Source: Planctomycetota bacterium (GTDB lineage Bacteria; Planctomycetota; Phycisphaerae; WQYP01). Taken from it: a stretch of DNA of 30,532 nt. Shown here one piece after another: positions 8,467-15,451 of this stretch. Every line of letters begins with the position of its first letter. Within the stretch, counting starts at the first letter, position 1. The notes below the pieces were generated by a model. The model worked only from the letters and a program-made list of their open reading frames with translations. It had not been told where the DNA came from and ran no database searches. Location of the stretch: positions 1-30,532 of the forward strand of contig JAJYZY010000009.1 of assembly GCA_021799715.1 (NCBI GenBank). The letters are read 5' to 3'. Position numbers and translations under genes: made by a program.

Positions 8467-9015
8467 TTAAGGCAAGCATGGTTTAGCGTACCTGCCTCCC
8501 GGGCATCGCGACGCACGCCTGATTAATTCTAAGCCCTGAAAACTCATGGCGGAAATCCAGGGTGAGCCCTTTGCCGGTAAACGCACCATCTTGCCGTCAG
8601 CAACGGACATCCGCAAGCCGGCAATATCAGCGGCATGCTGGCTTTTCTGTATGGGACTGGCATTAGCCGGCAGTGGCTCACCAAGGAGCTTTTTTGCTGC
8701 CCGGGCCCGTGCGGTATATTTAACTAAATAGCTGATTTTTCGGTCGCCGCATGTGGTACACGTAAAAAATTCAGCCAGCACCAAGGTCCTTCGCCCGTCG
8801 GGGCCCTTCAGGGGTGGGATGGCTGTCACAGGTTCGACCTTTACGGTGCCATTTGAGGTATCATAAAAGTAGTAACTGCTTGGAGCCGGAATGGTGCTCG
8901 CTGGTTTTAACTCCCACACCACCAAGGCGACAGCGGCGCATACGATCACGATGCCGCCAATAATGAAAGGCTTTTGATTCTGGTTCATCTTGTCACGAAT
9001 ACTTTGAAACGCCAT
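8467..9015 (-). CDS. Membrane-anchored zinc-ribbon-like protein of unknown function
   Basis: This 182-residue protein has one N-terminal membrane helix (FIIGGIVIVCAAVALVVWEL, residues about 17-36) and an extracytoplasmic domain beginning SYYFYDTSNGTVKVEP. It has a Cys pair in FTCTTCGDRKISYLVKYTARA and a second pair near the end, RCPGGRYAKPC. The arrangement suggests a metal- or disulfide-stabilised knuckle. From general knowledge, small proteins of this look accompany prepilin-like genes in planctomycetes, and a prepilin-like gene does lie 1.5 kb away. The start has AGAGG about nine bases upstream. It follows the regulator gene by 38 bp on the same strand and may be co-transcribed with it. 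No biochemical role can be assigned. Confidence 0.72.
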   Translation of the reverse strand: MAFQSIRDKMNQNQKPFIIGGIVIVCAAVALVVWELKPASTIPAPSSYYFYDTSNGTVKVEPVTAIPPLKGPDGRRTLVLAEFFTCTTCGDRKISYLVKYTARARAAKKLLGEPLPANASPIQKSQHAADIAGLRMSVADGKMVRLPAKGSPWISAMSFQGLELIRRASRCPGGRYAKPCLP

Positions 9016-9053
9016 AAAGAAAATCCTCTTAAAAAAACCAGGTCAAATTTGCG

Positions 9054-10298
9054 TCAGAATGACATCATTCGTCCGCTGTTGTTTCGTCGATACACCGAAG
9101 GGGTCATTCCCGTGAGCCGTTTGAACGTCACGTTAAACACCGTTTCGCTGCGAAAGCCCGATTCTTCCGCAATTTTCCACATGGGCTTATCGGTTTCAAT
9201 TATCAGTTGGCGGGCGAGGTCAACATGCGCCTGCCATATTTCATCCTGCAGCGTGGAACGTGTTAACGCTTTGAATCGCATCTCCAGGCTGCGGCGCGAA
9301 ACCAGCACGCGAGCCAATACATCGTCAATGTGTATCGGCTCATGGGCGTGGCTACGGATAAATTTGTATGCTTCCGCGACATCCGGATCCTGATACGCTG
9401 TAACATCGGTGGATTCACGCTGTACCACCGGCAGCGGTGGAATAAGAATTGGTTTCAACGGTGTCGGCTTGCCCAGCATCATATCATTGAGTGTTTGCGC
9501 CGCCTGTCTGGCCACAAGGCGGCCATTAAGCGGAATGCTTGTCAGGCGAGGATTACTCATCATGCAAACCCATAACGTGTTATCCACACCGCACACCGCC
9601 AGATCGTTTGGGACTATCAATGCCTCTTCCCGTGCCATGCGGATGGCCTCATAGGCAAAGCGATCCATACATGTGAATAGCGCGATAGGTTTTGGCAGAT
9701 TCTTCAACCATCGCCGCAACTGGGCCTGTTGCTCATCGTTTTGAAACCGCCACCAATCCGGCACTGTGTTTTCATATACATGGACCGGAAAGTTGAGATT
9801 TTTAAGCGTGGCGAGATAACCAGCGCGGCGCAGGCGTTCCCAGGGAAATGTTGTGGCTTCAGTCATTCCATAATAGGCAAACGTGCGGAATCCTTTGGAT
9901 GCCAGGTGTTCCGCCGCCTGCACGCCCACCGCGTAATCGTCGGGTATGACCTGCACAAACGGAGTCTTTTCCTGATAGTGCGGCGTGGCAACCACGGGTA
10001 TATTGCATTGCTCCAATGCGTCAAGAGTTTCTTTATCATTCCAGTGGCCGATAATCGCGCCATCAATTCGCCCTGCTGCGACATCCTGCGGGCCGACCTC
10101 ACCCAGTGTAGCGATTAGAGTGCGCCAATTGCCGATTTCAGATGCGAAATGCGCAATTTCCATGGCGGCTTGTTCGCTGTACATGCCCACTTCCAATGAC
10201 AGGTACGCCACGCGCAGCAAATCCGTGGCGGCGCGGGATTTGCCATGGCGGCTTGGCAAATTGCCGGCGCGGGATTTTTTTCGGCCTTTGATTGTCAT
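9054..10298 (-). CDS. XylR-type transcriptional regulator (periplasmic-binding-like sensor + AraC HTH)
   Basis: This 414-residue DNA-binding regulator belongs to the LacI/AraC hybrid class typified by E. coli XylR. Residues about 28-290 form a periplasmic-binding-protein-like sugar-sensing domain (LRVAYLSLEVGMYSEQAAM; IPVVATPH; DDYAVGVQAAEHLASKGFRT; DLAVCGVDNTLWVCMMSNP; LTSIPLNG). Residues about 305-405 form an AraC-type double helix-turn-helix, VLVSRRSLEMRFKALTRSTL and KIAEESGFRSETVFNVTFKR, ending GMTPSVYRR. It likely binds a sugar or oligosaccharide released from the polysaccharide attacked by the neighbouring glycoside hydrolases. The 21-bp-period direct repeats at 10338-10369, 40 bp upstream of its own start, are its best candidate operator. 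It is divergent from the prepilin-like gene. The inducer identity is inferred only. Confidence 0.92.
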   Translation of the reverse strand: MTIKGRKKSRAGNLPSRHGKSRAATDLLRVAYLSLEVGMYSEQAAMEIAHFASEIGNWRTLIATLGEVGPQDVAAGRIDGAIIGHWNDKETLDALEQCNIPVVATPHYQEKTPFVQVIPDDYAVGVQAAEHLASKGFRTFAYYGMTEATTFPWERLRRAGYLATLKNLNFPVHVYENTVPDWWRFQNDEQQAQLRRWLKNLPKPIALFTCMDRFAYEAIRMAREEALIVPNDLAVCGVDNTLWVCMMSNPRLTSIPLNGRLVARQAAQTLNDMMLGKPTPLKPILIPPLPVVQRESTDVTAYQDPDVAEAYKFIRSHAHEPIHIDDVLARVLVSRRSLEMRFKALTRSTLQDEIWQAHVDLARQLIIETDKPMWKIAEESGFRSETVFNVTFKRLTGMTPSVYRRNNSGRMMSF

Positions 10299-10337
10299 GC
10301 GGGGTATTGTAATGACTGGTTGAAAAAGTGGTAGGGA

Positions 10338-10369
10338 TTTGCGCTAACGATAAATATTTTTGCGCTAAC
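10338..10369 (+). promoter_or_regulatory. AraC/XylR-type operator, two direct TTTGCGCTAAC half-sites
   Basis: TTTGCGCTAAC occurs at 10338-10348 and again, identically, at 10359-10369. The 21-bp period places both on the same DNA face, as in araI1-I2. The downstream half-site ends five bases before the -35 hexamer of the promoter at 10375-10402, the position expected for activation. It lies in the divergent region between the XylR-like regulator gene and the prepilin-like gene, so it may serve both. Confidence 0.75.
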
Positions 10370-10374
10370 CATAC

Positions 10375-10402
10375 TTGTGTCTGCTGTTAGTCGGGCTATA
10401 GT
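10375..10402 (+). promoter_or_regulatory. Sigma70-like promoter for the prepilin-like gene
   Basis: TTGTGT (10375-10380), a 16-bp spacer and TATAGT (10397-10402) form a reasonable housekeeping promoter directed at the gene starting at 10533. The implied leader is about 120 nt. The -35 is imperfect, consistent with dependence on an activator bound at the adjacent direct repeats. Confidence 0.6.
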
Positions 10403-10532
10403 TATAGCAATGAAAGAGCGGCTGGGCTGGTGGCCCAAAAGCAAGTTTGCCGTTCTGATAAGAGTATAACCTTTAAGGTAAAGCTGTACGCACCAGTGTG
10501 TCCACGGTCTTTTTATAGAAAGGGAAGACGTT

Positions 10533-11576
10533 ATGCCAAGGTCAACATTTCATCATCGTAAGGAGAAGGGCTTTACGCTCATAGAGCTGTTGGTGGTCAT
10601 ATCCATCATCGCTCTGTTGATTGCGCTGCTTCTGCCGGCGCTGGCGCGAGCCAAGGCCCAAGCCAGTTCGGTTTCCTGCCTGTCGAATCTGCGCCAATTG
10701 GGGTTGTTGGCTATCATGTACACGAATGAAAACGATGGCGTTTTGCCGATCGGGCAGTCGCTCCAGCCGACCGTTCCCTACCCCGCTAATTCCACGTCGA
10801 ATCCTCCAAACAGTCTGTTTCCATCTGGGCTGCCCTCTTACGCGCAATCGACGTGGGCGACCATTCTGAATTCCTATGTGGTAAATCCGGATCCGCCGCA
10901 GGCGAGGTACGACTTCTGGCTTTGGCCCCAGACCTACGCCCCAGGCCAAGTAGCCGCGTATGGTTTTACTGCTGGCCTAGGGGCAATTTTTCGAGACCCA
11001 GCCTCGACGAGCACCGCCGGAGCTTGGCCGGTTCAGGGCCAATGTGACTATCAGGCTAATGAATTGCTGTTTCCCTATCAACAGAATCTCAGAGATTTGA
11101 GCATCCGTGGGGGTGGTCAGTGGCCGTACGAACAGATGTACCGTTTGGCTGAACTCGGCGGCAGGGGGTCAAATGTTATCATGTTCACAGACGGAATCCG
11201 CGACGCTTACCAAGGAACGGCCTGGCCTACCGACTTTTGGGGCACCCTTTACACCAACGGAATCGTGCTGGCGAATGGAACGGCTCCCTACTTTGGTAAT
11301 GTTCCAGGCTTAAATCCGCAGCAAGGGATCATACCTGGTCCCGATGGATTTGGTACGAATGCCACCTATCCGGGCAGCGCCGGCTCGTGGGCGAACGACT
11401 ATTGGTGCCGCTGGCGGCACGGATACGGCAACGAGCACCAGATGAATGTAGTGTTCGGCGATGGCCATGGGGGATCATTCCAGTACACCTCCGGAGGTGC
11501 TAATGATCTTATTACGCCTCCGCACAGTAATTGCCCGGTTGGGGATTTTCAACCTACTGCGCCGGGCGGATCGTAA
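10533..11576 (+). CDS. Prepilin-type N-terminal cleavage/methylation protein (planctomycete pseudopilin-like)
   Basis: This 347-residue protein has a classic type IV prepilin/pseudopilin leader: [13 protein letters not shown], with cleavage by a PilD-type peptidase expected after the Gly, followed by a hydrophobic helix [15 protein letters not shown]. The body continues [20 protein letters not shown], typical of the large planctomycete family that ends in an H-X9-DG motif. Here the end is [20 protein letters not shown], so the His-to-DG spacing departs from the canonical nine. These proteins are multiplied in planctomycetes and are probably exported by a type II secretion-like machine; their function is not established. 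The gene follows an AraC-type operator and promoter and opens a carbohydrate-utilisation locus. AGGGAAG precedes the ATG. Confidence 0.9.
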   Translation: MPRSTFHHRKEKGFTLIELLVVISIIALLIALLLPALARAKAQASSVSCLSNLRQLGLLAIMYTNENDGVLPIGQSLQPTVPYPANSTSNPPNSLFPSGLPSYAQSTWATILNSYVVNPDPPQARYDFWLWPQTYAPGQVAAYGFTAGLGAIFRDPASTSTAGAWPVQGQCDYQANELLFPYQQNLRDLSIRGGGQWPYEQMYRLAELGGRGSNVIMFTDGIRDAYQGTAWPTDFWGTLYTNGIVLANGTAPYFGNVPGLNPQQGIIPGPDGFGTNATYPGSAGSWANDYWCRWRHGYGNEHQMNVVFGDGHGGSFQYTSGGANDLITPPHSNCPVGDFQPTAPGGS

Positions 11577-11767
11577 GTCCAATCGGTTTTCACTGTTGCG
11601 GTACCCGAGGTTCGCGATGGAGTGATGAATAACTTTGGGTGCGGAGGTGTCTCCGAGCCAAGCCCCAAGCGGCGGGCTGATGGTGCCTTATTATGAACCT
11701 AGTTTAATTCAAACCAGCCTCACGCAGCGAAGATGCAATGTTGCGATCTTCTGCGGGGGCCAGAGCG

Positions 11768-11798
11768 ATTGAGCCGGCTCTTTACAGGCTCAATTTTT
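11768..11798 (+). terminator. Hairpin with T tract just upstream of the PEP-CTERM gene
   Basis: The eight-base arms ATTGAGCC and GGCTCAAT (11768-11775 and 11787-11794) enclose an 11-base loop and run into TTTTT (11794-11798). This is terminator-like, but only two bases separate it from the AAGGAGAG ribosome-binding site (11801-11808) of the next gene. It could end the prepilin transcript, attenuate read-through, or stabilise a processed 5' end. Confidence 0.55.
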
Positions 11799-11813
11799 AG
11801 AAGGAGAGTTTCG

Positions 11814-12806
11814 ATGAAAACTCAACTGCAAAGTACGGGCCGGATTCTGGGGATCGGGATTGCGGCGGCATCGGCGGCGTTTCCAGGCGCGGTCTCCAAC
11901 AACGCCCGGGCGAGCGCTTACAACGGGACGAACGCGATTAACTTTCTCTTTGGGTATTCCGGTGAGGCCAGTTACTCCGCCGCATCTAACTTTGCGCAGG
12001 GGATAAAGGATGCAGGAGATAATTACACAACTGGTGAGGTGCCGCTCGGTGCAGACCCGATGAACAGCGGCGCCACGTGGAATATGATGATACCCGGGTC
12101 GTCGGCTTACGGCGGCCTCGGTGCGCTTAGCGGTGACACTTATTTCAATGCAAGTGCCAGCTACACGAAGACCGGATTGGTTGACTCGCAGGGCAATGTG
12201 ACCTCTGTTTCATTTACCACTCCCGCCGGAGCAAATTTCCAGAGTGCAACCTGGCCAAGCCCAAACCTGTCCATGAACAATGAGTACGCCTACTCGGCAA
12301 CACCGCGGGGAGGAACCGCTCCCGTTGCGACGCCGATTGAGGACGTGATTGCCGGACTTACCCCGGGCAACGACTATGCATTGTATCTTTACGGATCGGG
12401 GACAAATGCGAATAATATGGGTACTACGTTTTCGCTGGATTCTTCGAATGCTATTGCGGGACAGGTCGCCTCAGCGAGTACCACTGGAAGTCCCACTCGT
12501 GCGAGTCCCCTTATGCTTCCGTGGGAAGCCAACAGTGCCGATTACAACTATGCGAACGCCAACTCGACTGCGACCTACGGAGTTTTGTGGACGCTCCTGT
12601 ACGCACAAGCCAACTCTAGCGGCGATATCAATATCTATTCAACCAATCTTGCCGGACAGAACCAAAGCGCCTTCAATGGCTTTCAACTGCAGCCTGTATC
12701 GAGTGTTCCTACGCCTGAGCCAACCACAGTGGCCCTTCTCGGTGTCGCGGCCGGTGCGGGTCTGCTATTGACCTCGCGACGTAAACGGCCAACTAAATTG
12801 TCGTAA
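11814..12806 (+). CDS. PEP-CTERM sorting-domain exported protein
   Basis: This 330-residue protein starts at the ATG at 11814, which has AAGGAGAG five bases upstream; the frame is open to 11733 but that part has no start signal. It has a Sec signal peptide (hydrophobic region around LGIGIAAASAAFPGAV) and a Gly/Ser/Asn/Ala-rich body with a jelly-roll-like look (for example EDVIAGLTPGNDYALYLYGS). The C-terminus is a textbook PEP-CTERM tail: VPTPEPTTVALLGVAAGAG, a hydrophobic helix, then a basic end RRKR. PEP-CTERM proteins are sorted by an exosortase, usually to the surface or exopolysaccharide matrix. The gene sits between the prepilin-like gene and the glycoside hydrolases and ends at a strong terminator, so it may be a surface or matrix component of the same response. 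Confidence 0.9.
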   Translation: MKTQLQSTGRILGIGIAAASAAFPGAVSNNARASAYNGTNAINFLFGYSGEASYSAASNFAQGIKDAGDNYTTGEVPLGADPMNSGATWNMMIPGSSAYGGLGALSGDTYFNASASYTKTGLVDSQGNVTSVSFTTPAGANFQSATWPSPNLSMNNEYAYSATPRGGTAPVATPIEDVIAGLTPGNDYALYLYGSGTNANNMGTTFSLDSSNAIAGQVASASTTGSPTRASPLMLPWEANSADYNYANANSTATYGVLWTLLYAQANSSGDINIYSTNLAGQNQSAFNGFQLQPVSSVPTPEPTTVALLGVAAGAGLLLTSRRKRPTKLS

Positions 12807-12825
12807 CTTCAATCCACCTTCCTGA

Positions 12826-12865
12826 AACCGGCCGCCTGATCACAACTGAGAGGGCGGCCGGTTTT
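12826..12865 (+). terminator. Strong rho-independent terminator after the PEP-CTERM gene
   Basis: Perfect 11-base arms AACCGGCCGCC (12826-12836) and GGCGGCCGGTT (12853-12863) are separated by a 16-base loop and followed by TTTT. It lies 20 bp after the PEP-CTERM stop codon and probably separates the prepilin/PEP-CTERM unit from the glycoside hydrolase genes. Confidence 0.85.
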
Positions 12866-12898
12866 GTCAATACATCAATTCACATTTGGGGTGTTTAC

Positions 12899-14248
12899 TT
12901 GCAGTTTAGCGTACAGAACCGGACATCGCGGATACGAACGTTGGCTGCGTCAATATATCGTAACATTGCAGAAGACCCATCGCCTCAGATTGCTGCTTCC
13001 GCGGTGACCTGCCGACAGAGAGATCGTGTAAAACAGTATATCAATCCCGCAATCCGCTTCATCCGAGTATTTACAGTAAATCTATCTGATAACTCTTCGC
13101 ATTTGAATGGCAATGATTTGCAGTTAGACCGGATTGGCAAACGGCTTATCCTGGCCGGACTATTTTTACTGGCGGGATTTGTGCTTATTTCGCAAGCGAA
13201 GCCTGCCGGTGCACAGCCGCTAACGGGTATTTCGGTTCATGTGCTATCGGCACCGGCTAATTCTCCTGCGATGGCTTTACATACCGCGGGCAACAAATTG
13301 CTCTTTGCCAATGGTCAAACCGCCGTTCTTCATGGCGTATCATTGGCCGCCAAAGTTGCTACACCGAACTGGAATCATATACAGCAGTCGGTGGCTGTTG
13401 CGGTTAAATCGTGGCACAGTCAACTCATTGGGTTGCCGTTATCGCAAGATGCCTGGTTTGGAAAACTGCCGCAATCGCGCCACGGCGGAGCTGCATATAG
13501 GCATACCGTTGATTCTCTGGTGCAATATTGTGCCGCACATCATGCGTATATCGACCTGACTTTGCAATGGACGGATATGGGCCGTTGGGGCAAATATACA
13601 GGCCGCCATCGCATGCCGGACGGCAATTCAGTGCGGTTCTGGCGCGCTGTGGCGGGGCGGTACAGGCATTATTCCAATGTGCTGCTGGGCTTGTTCTCCA
13701 CGCCCAATGGCGTAGATTGGCACACCTGGCTTTATGGCGGCGTGTGCACCGAAGAAACCGCCACGCGGGTTGTTGCATATCGCGCGGTGGGAATGCAGGA
13801 ATTGTATAACACCGTGCGGGCGGCGGGCGCGAATAATATTGTTGTGGTGCCGGGCTGTCGCGGCGGCAACGACCTGTTTGGAGTGATTCACGGCTTTGCG
13901 GTGCGGGGACGTAACATCGTATACAGCACCAGTATTTATGCATGGGTTTCTTCGCATGTGCCGATTTCCCAATGGGCGCGGCAGTGGCGGCAACGATTTG
14001 AATTGCCGGCCGCGCATGTGCCGGTGATCGTGGCGCAATGGGGTGGTGGCCGCAAGGGTGCCGCATACAAACACCTGTTGCTACGCGCTATGGCGAAGAG
14101 AAAGATAAGTTGGATGGCGGTGAATTTTGGCGTCGGCCCGCCATGGCCGGCCCTGATTCATAACTGGCAATATCAACCCACGAAATTGGGGGAACTTGTG
14201 AAACACGAATTGGCGAAAGGTCCCCATGCATCGGAGGGCGGAAAATGA
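12899..14248 (+). CDS. GH5-family-like protein lacking all active-site residues (pseudoenzyme)
   Basis: This 449-residue protein is a full-length paralogue of the next gene: shared blocks include HGGxxYRH, HRMPD, YRAVGMQ.LY and NW.YQP.K.G. Positions forming the GH5 active site are changed: the usual NEP acid/base motif is STP (Thr268), the nucleophile motif DEFGG is AQWGG (Gln380), the Arg after strand 2 is Gly178, the His of LHWND is Gln223 and the substrate-platform Trp is Val. It should therefore not hydrolyse glycans, but may bind them. A signal peptide is visible only at residues about 81-105 (KRLILAGLFLLAGFVLI, then AGA-Q), after an odd 80-residue N-terminus. The true start could be a TTG at 13103 or 13118. 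The stop overlaps the next ATG (ATGA), implying translational coupling. Confidence 0.82.
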   Translation: MQFSVQNRTSRIRTLAASIYRNIAEDPSPQIAASAVTCRQRDRVKQYINPAIRFIRVFTVNLSDNSSHLNGNDLQLDRIGKRLILAGLFLLAGFVLISQAKPAGAQPLTGISVHVLSAPANSPAMALHTAGNKLLFANGQTAVLHGVSLAAKVATPNWNHIQQSVAVAVKSWHSQLIGLPLSQDAWFGKLPQSRHGGAAYRHTVDSLVQYCAAHHAYIDLTLQWTDMGRWGKYTGRHRMPDGNSVRFWRAVAGRYRHYSNVLLGLFSTPNGVDWHTWLYGGVCTEETATRVVAYRAVGMQELYNTVRAAGANNIVVVPGCRGGNDLFGVIHGFAVRGRNIVYSTSIYAWVSSHVPISQWARQWRQRFELPAAHVPVIVAQWGGGRKGAAYKHLLLRAMAKRKISWMAVNFGVGPPWPALIHNWQYQPTKLGELVKHELAKGPHASEGGK

Positions 14249-15369
14249 CAGGCAGCAATGAGATTACCCCGGTCGCATCAATGATCCACAGCACTCGGTC
14301 GCAAACTAAACTGAAGTGGTGCTTTGCACTGGCCCTGCTGGTAAGCGTGTTGATTACAGGGTGGGGACATGCGGCCGCGGCTTCCCCAATGGCGGCTGGG
14401 CATATTGTGACGCTGCCTTGCCCCTATTCCATCGCCAATATGGCCTTGCATACGCAGGGCAATAAACTCTTGAACTCACAAAATGAATTGACGGTGCTGC
14501 ATGGCGTAGATCTGCCAAGCCTGGAGTGGACCAATCGCGGGGATCACATCCGCCGCTCCATGCGTGCGGCCATCACGCAGTGGCACTGCCGGATCATACG
14601 AATTCCGACATCGGTCAATCGCTGGTTCGGGCAGGCTCCGGGGCAGAGCCACGGTGGGCGGGTGTATCGGCATATTGTAGATCAACTGATCCGGATTGCA
14701 GCCCGGCATCATGTTTATGTCGTGCTGGATTTACATTGGAATGATATGAACCGAACGGTGGCGGATATCGGCCAGCACCGCATGCCGGATCATACCTGCG
14801 TGTTGTATTGGCTTTCCGCGGCGCGGCGCTATATGGACTACCCCAATGTCCTTTTTGATCTGTACAACGAACCGCACGGCATAAGCTGGATTACCTGGCG
14901 CGATGGCGGCATCTGCACGGGCGAAACAAAAACCACGGTGGTAACGTATCGCGCCGTGGGTATGCAACGATTGTACGATGTGGTGCGCCATGCGGGCGCG
15001 GCCAATGTTGTCATCATCGGCGGCATAAGCTGGGCGTATGATGACTTCGGCGTCACGCACGGCTACGCTATCAACGGAAAAAATATTGTGTATGATTGTC
15101 ACGTATATCCATGGAAGCCGCACTGGAAACACAGCTTTGAACTCGCGGCGAAACGTGTGCCGCTGATTATTGACGAATTCGGCGGTTCGGGAAATCAGTT
15201 GGCGTTCGGCAGGAAGGTTATAGCGTATGCAGCAGCGCATCATATCAGTTGGTGCAGTTGGTCGTTTCATACACAGGCTGGGCCGGTGCTGATAAAAAAT
15301 TGGAACTATCAGCCATCAAAATTCGGCGCGTTGATTAAGAAAGCATTAATATTGACCAAAGATCACTGA
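14245..15369 (+). CDS. Glycoside hydrolase family 5 (cellulase/mannanase-like), exported
   Basis: This 374-residue retaining endo-glycosidase of clan GH-A has a signal peptide (residues about 23-46, ending GHAAAA-S). The full GH5 catalytic set is visible: Arg119 (IIRIPTS), His164 (LDLHWND), acid/base Glu209 in LYNEPHG, His286 and Tyr288 (CHVYPW), nucleophile Glu311 in IIDEFGG, and Trp339 (SWCSWSF). The family cleaves beta-1,4-glucans or beta-mannans. The downstream beta-mannosidase favours mannan or glucomannan as substrate, but subfamily cannot be settled by eye. Its ATG overlaps the stop of the preceding pseudoenzyme gene by four bases, so the two are probably made together. A hairpin follows the stop. 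Confidence 0.92.
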   Translation: MTGSNEITPVASMIHSTRSQTKLKWCFALALLVSVLITGWGHAAAASPMAAGHIVTLPCPYSIANMALHTQGNKLLNSQNELTVLHGVDLPSLEWTNRGDHIRRSMRAAITQWHCRIIRIPTSVNRWFGQAPGQSHGGRVYRHIVDQLIRIAARHHVYVVLDLHWNDMNRTVADIGQHRMPDHTCVLYWLSAARRYMDYPNVLFDLYNEPHGISWITWRDGGICTGETKTTVVTYRAVGMQRLYDVVRHAGAANVVIIGGISWAYDDFGVTHGYAINGKNIVYDCHVYPWKPHWKHSFELAAKRVPLIIDEFGGSGNQLAFGRKVIAYAAAHHISWCSWSFHTQAGPVLIKNWNYQPSKFGALIKKALILTKDH

Positions 15370-15378
15370 TGCATGATG

Positions 15379-15404
15379 AAAAAAGGATGTTCCTTTTTAT
15401 TTTA
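15379..15404 (+). terminator. A/T-rich hairpin after the GH5 gene
   Basis: Arms AAAAAGGA (15380-15387) and TCCTTTTT (15391-15398) enclose a 3-base loop and run into ATTTTAT. This could be a weak intrinsic terminator or an intercistronic hairpin tuning expression of the GH2 gene that starts 50 bp later. Confidence 0.45.
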
Positions 15405-15451
15405 TACGGGATTTCAGTCATTGGTTCCTATTGCACAAAAGGGGTTCTCAA

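Noticed and set aside
8267..8479. 70-codon minus-strand frame overlapping the end of the zinc-ribbon-like gene
   Set aside because: It has no start signal and no domain, and overlaps a better gene.
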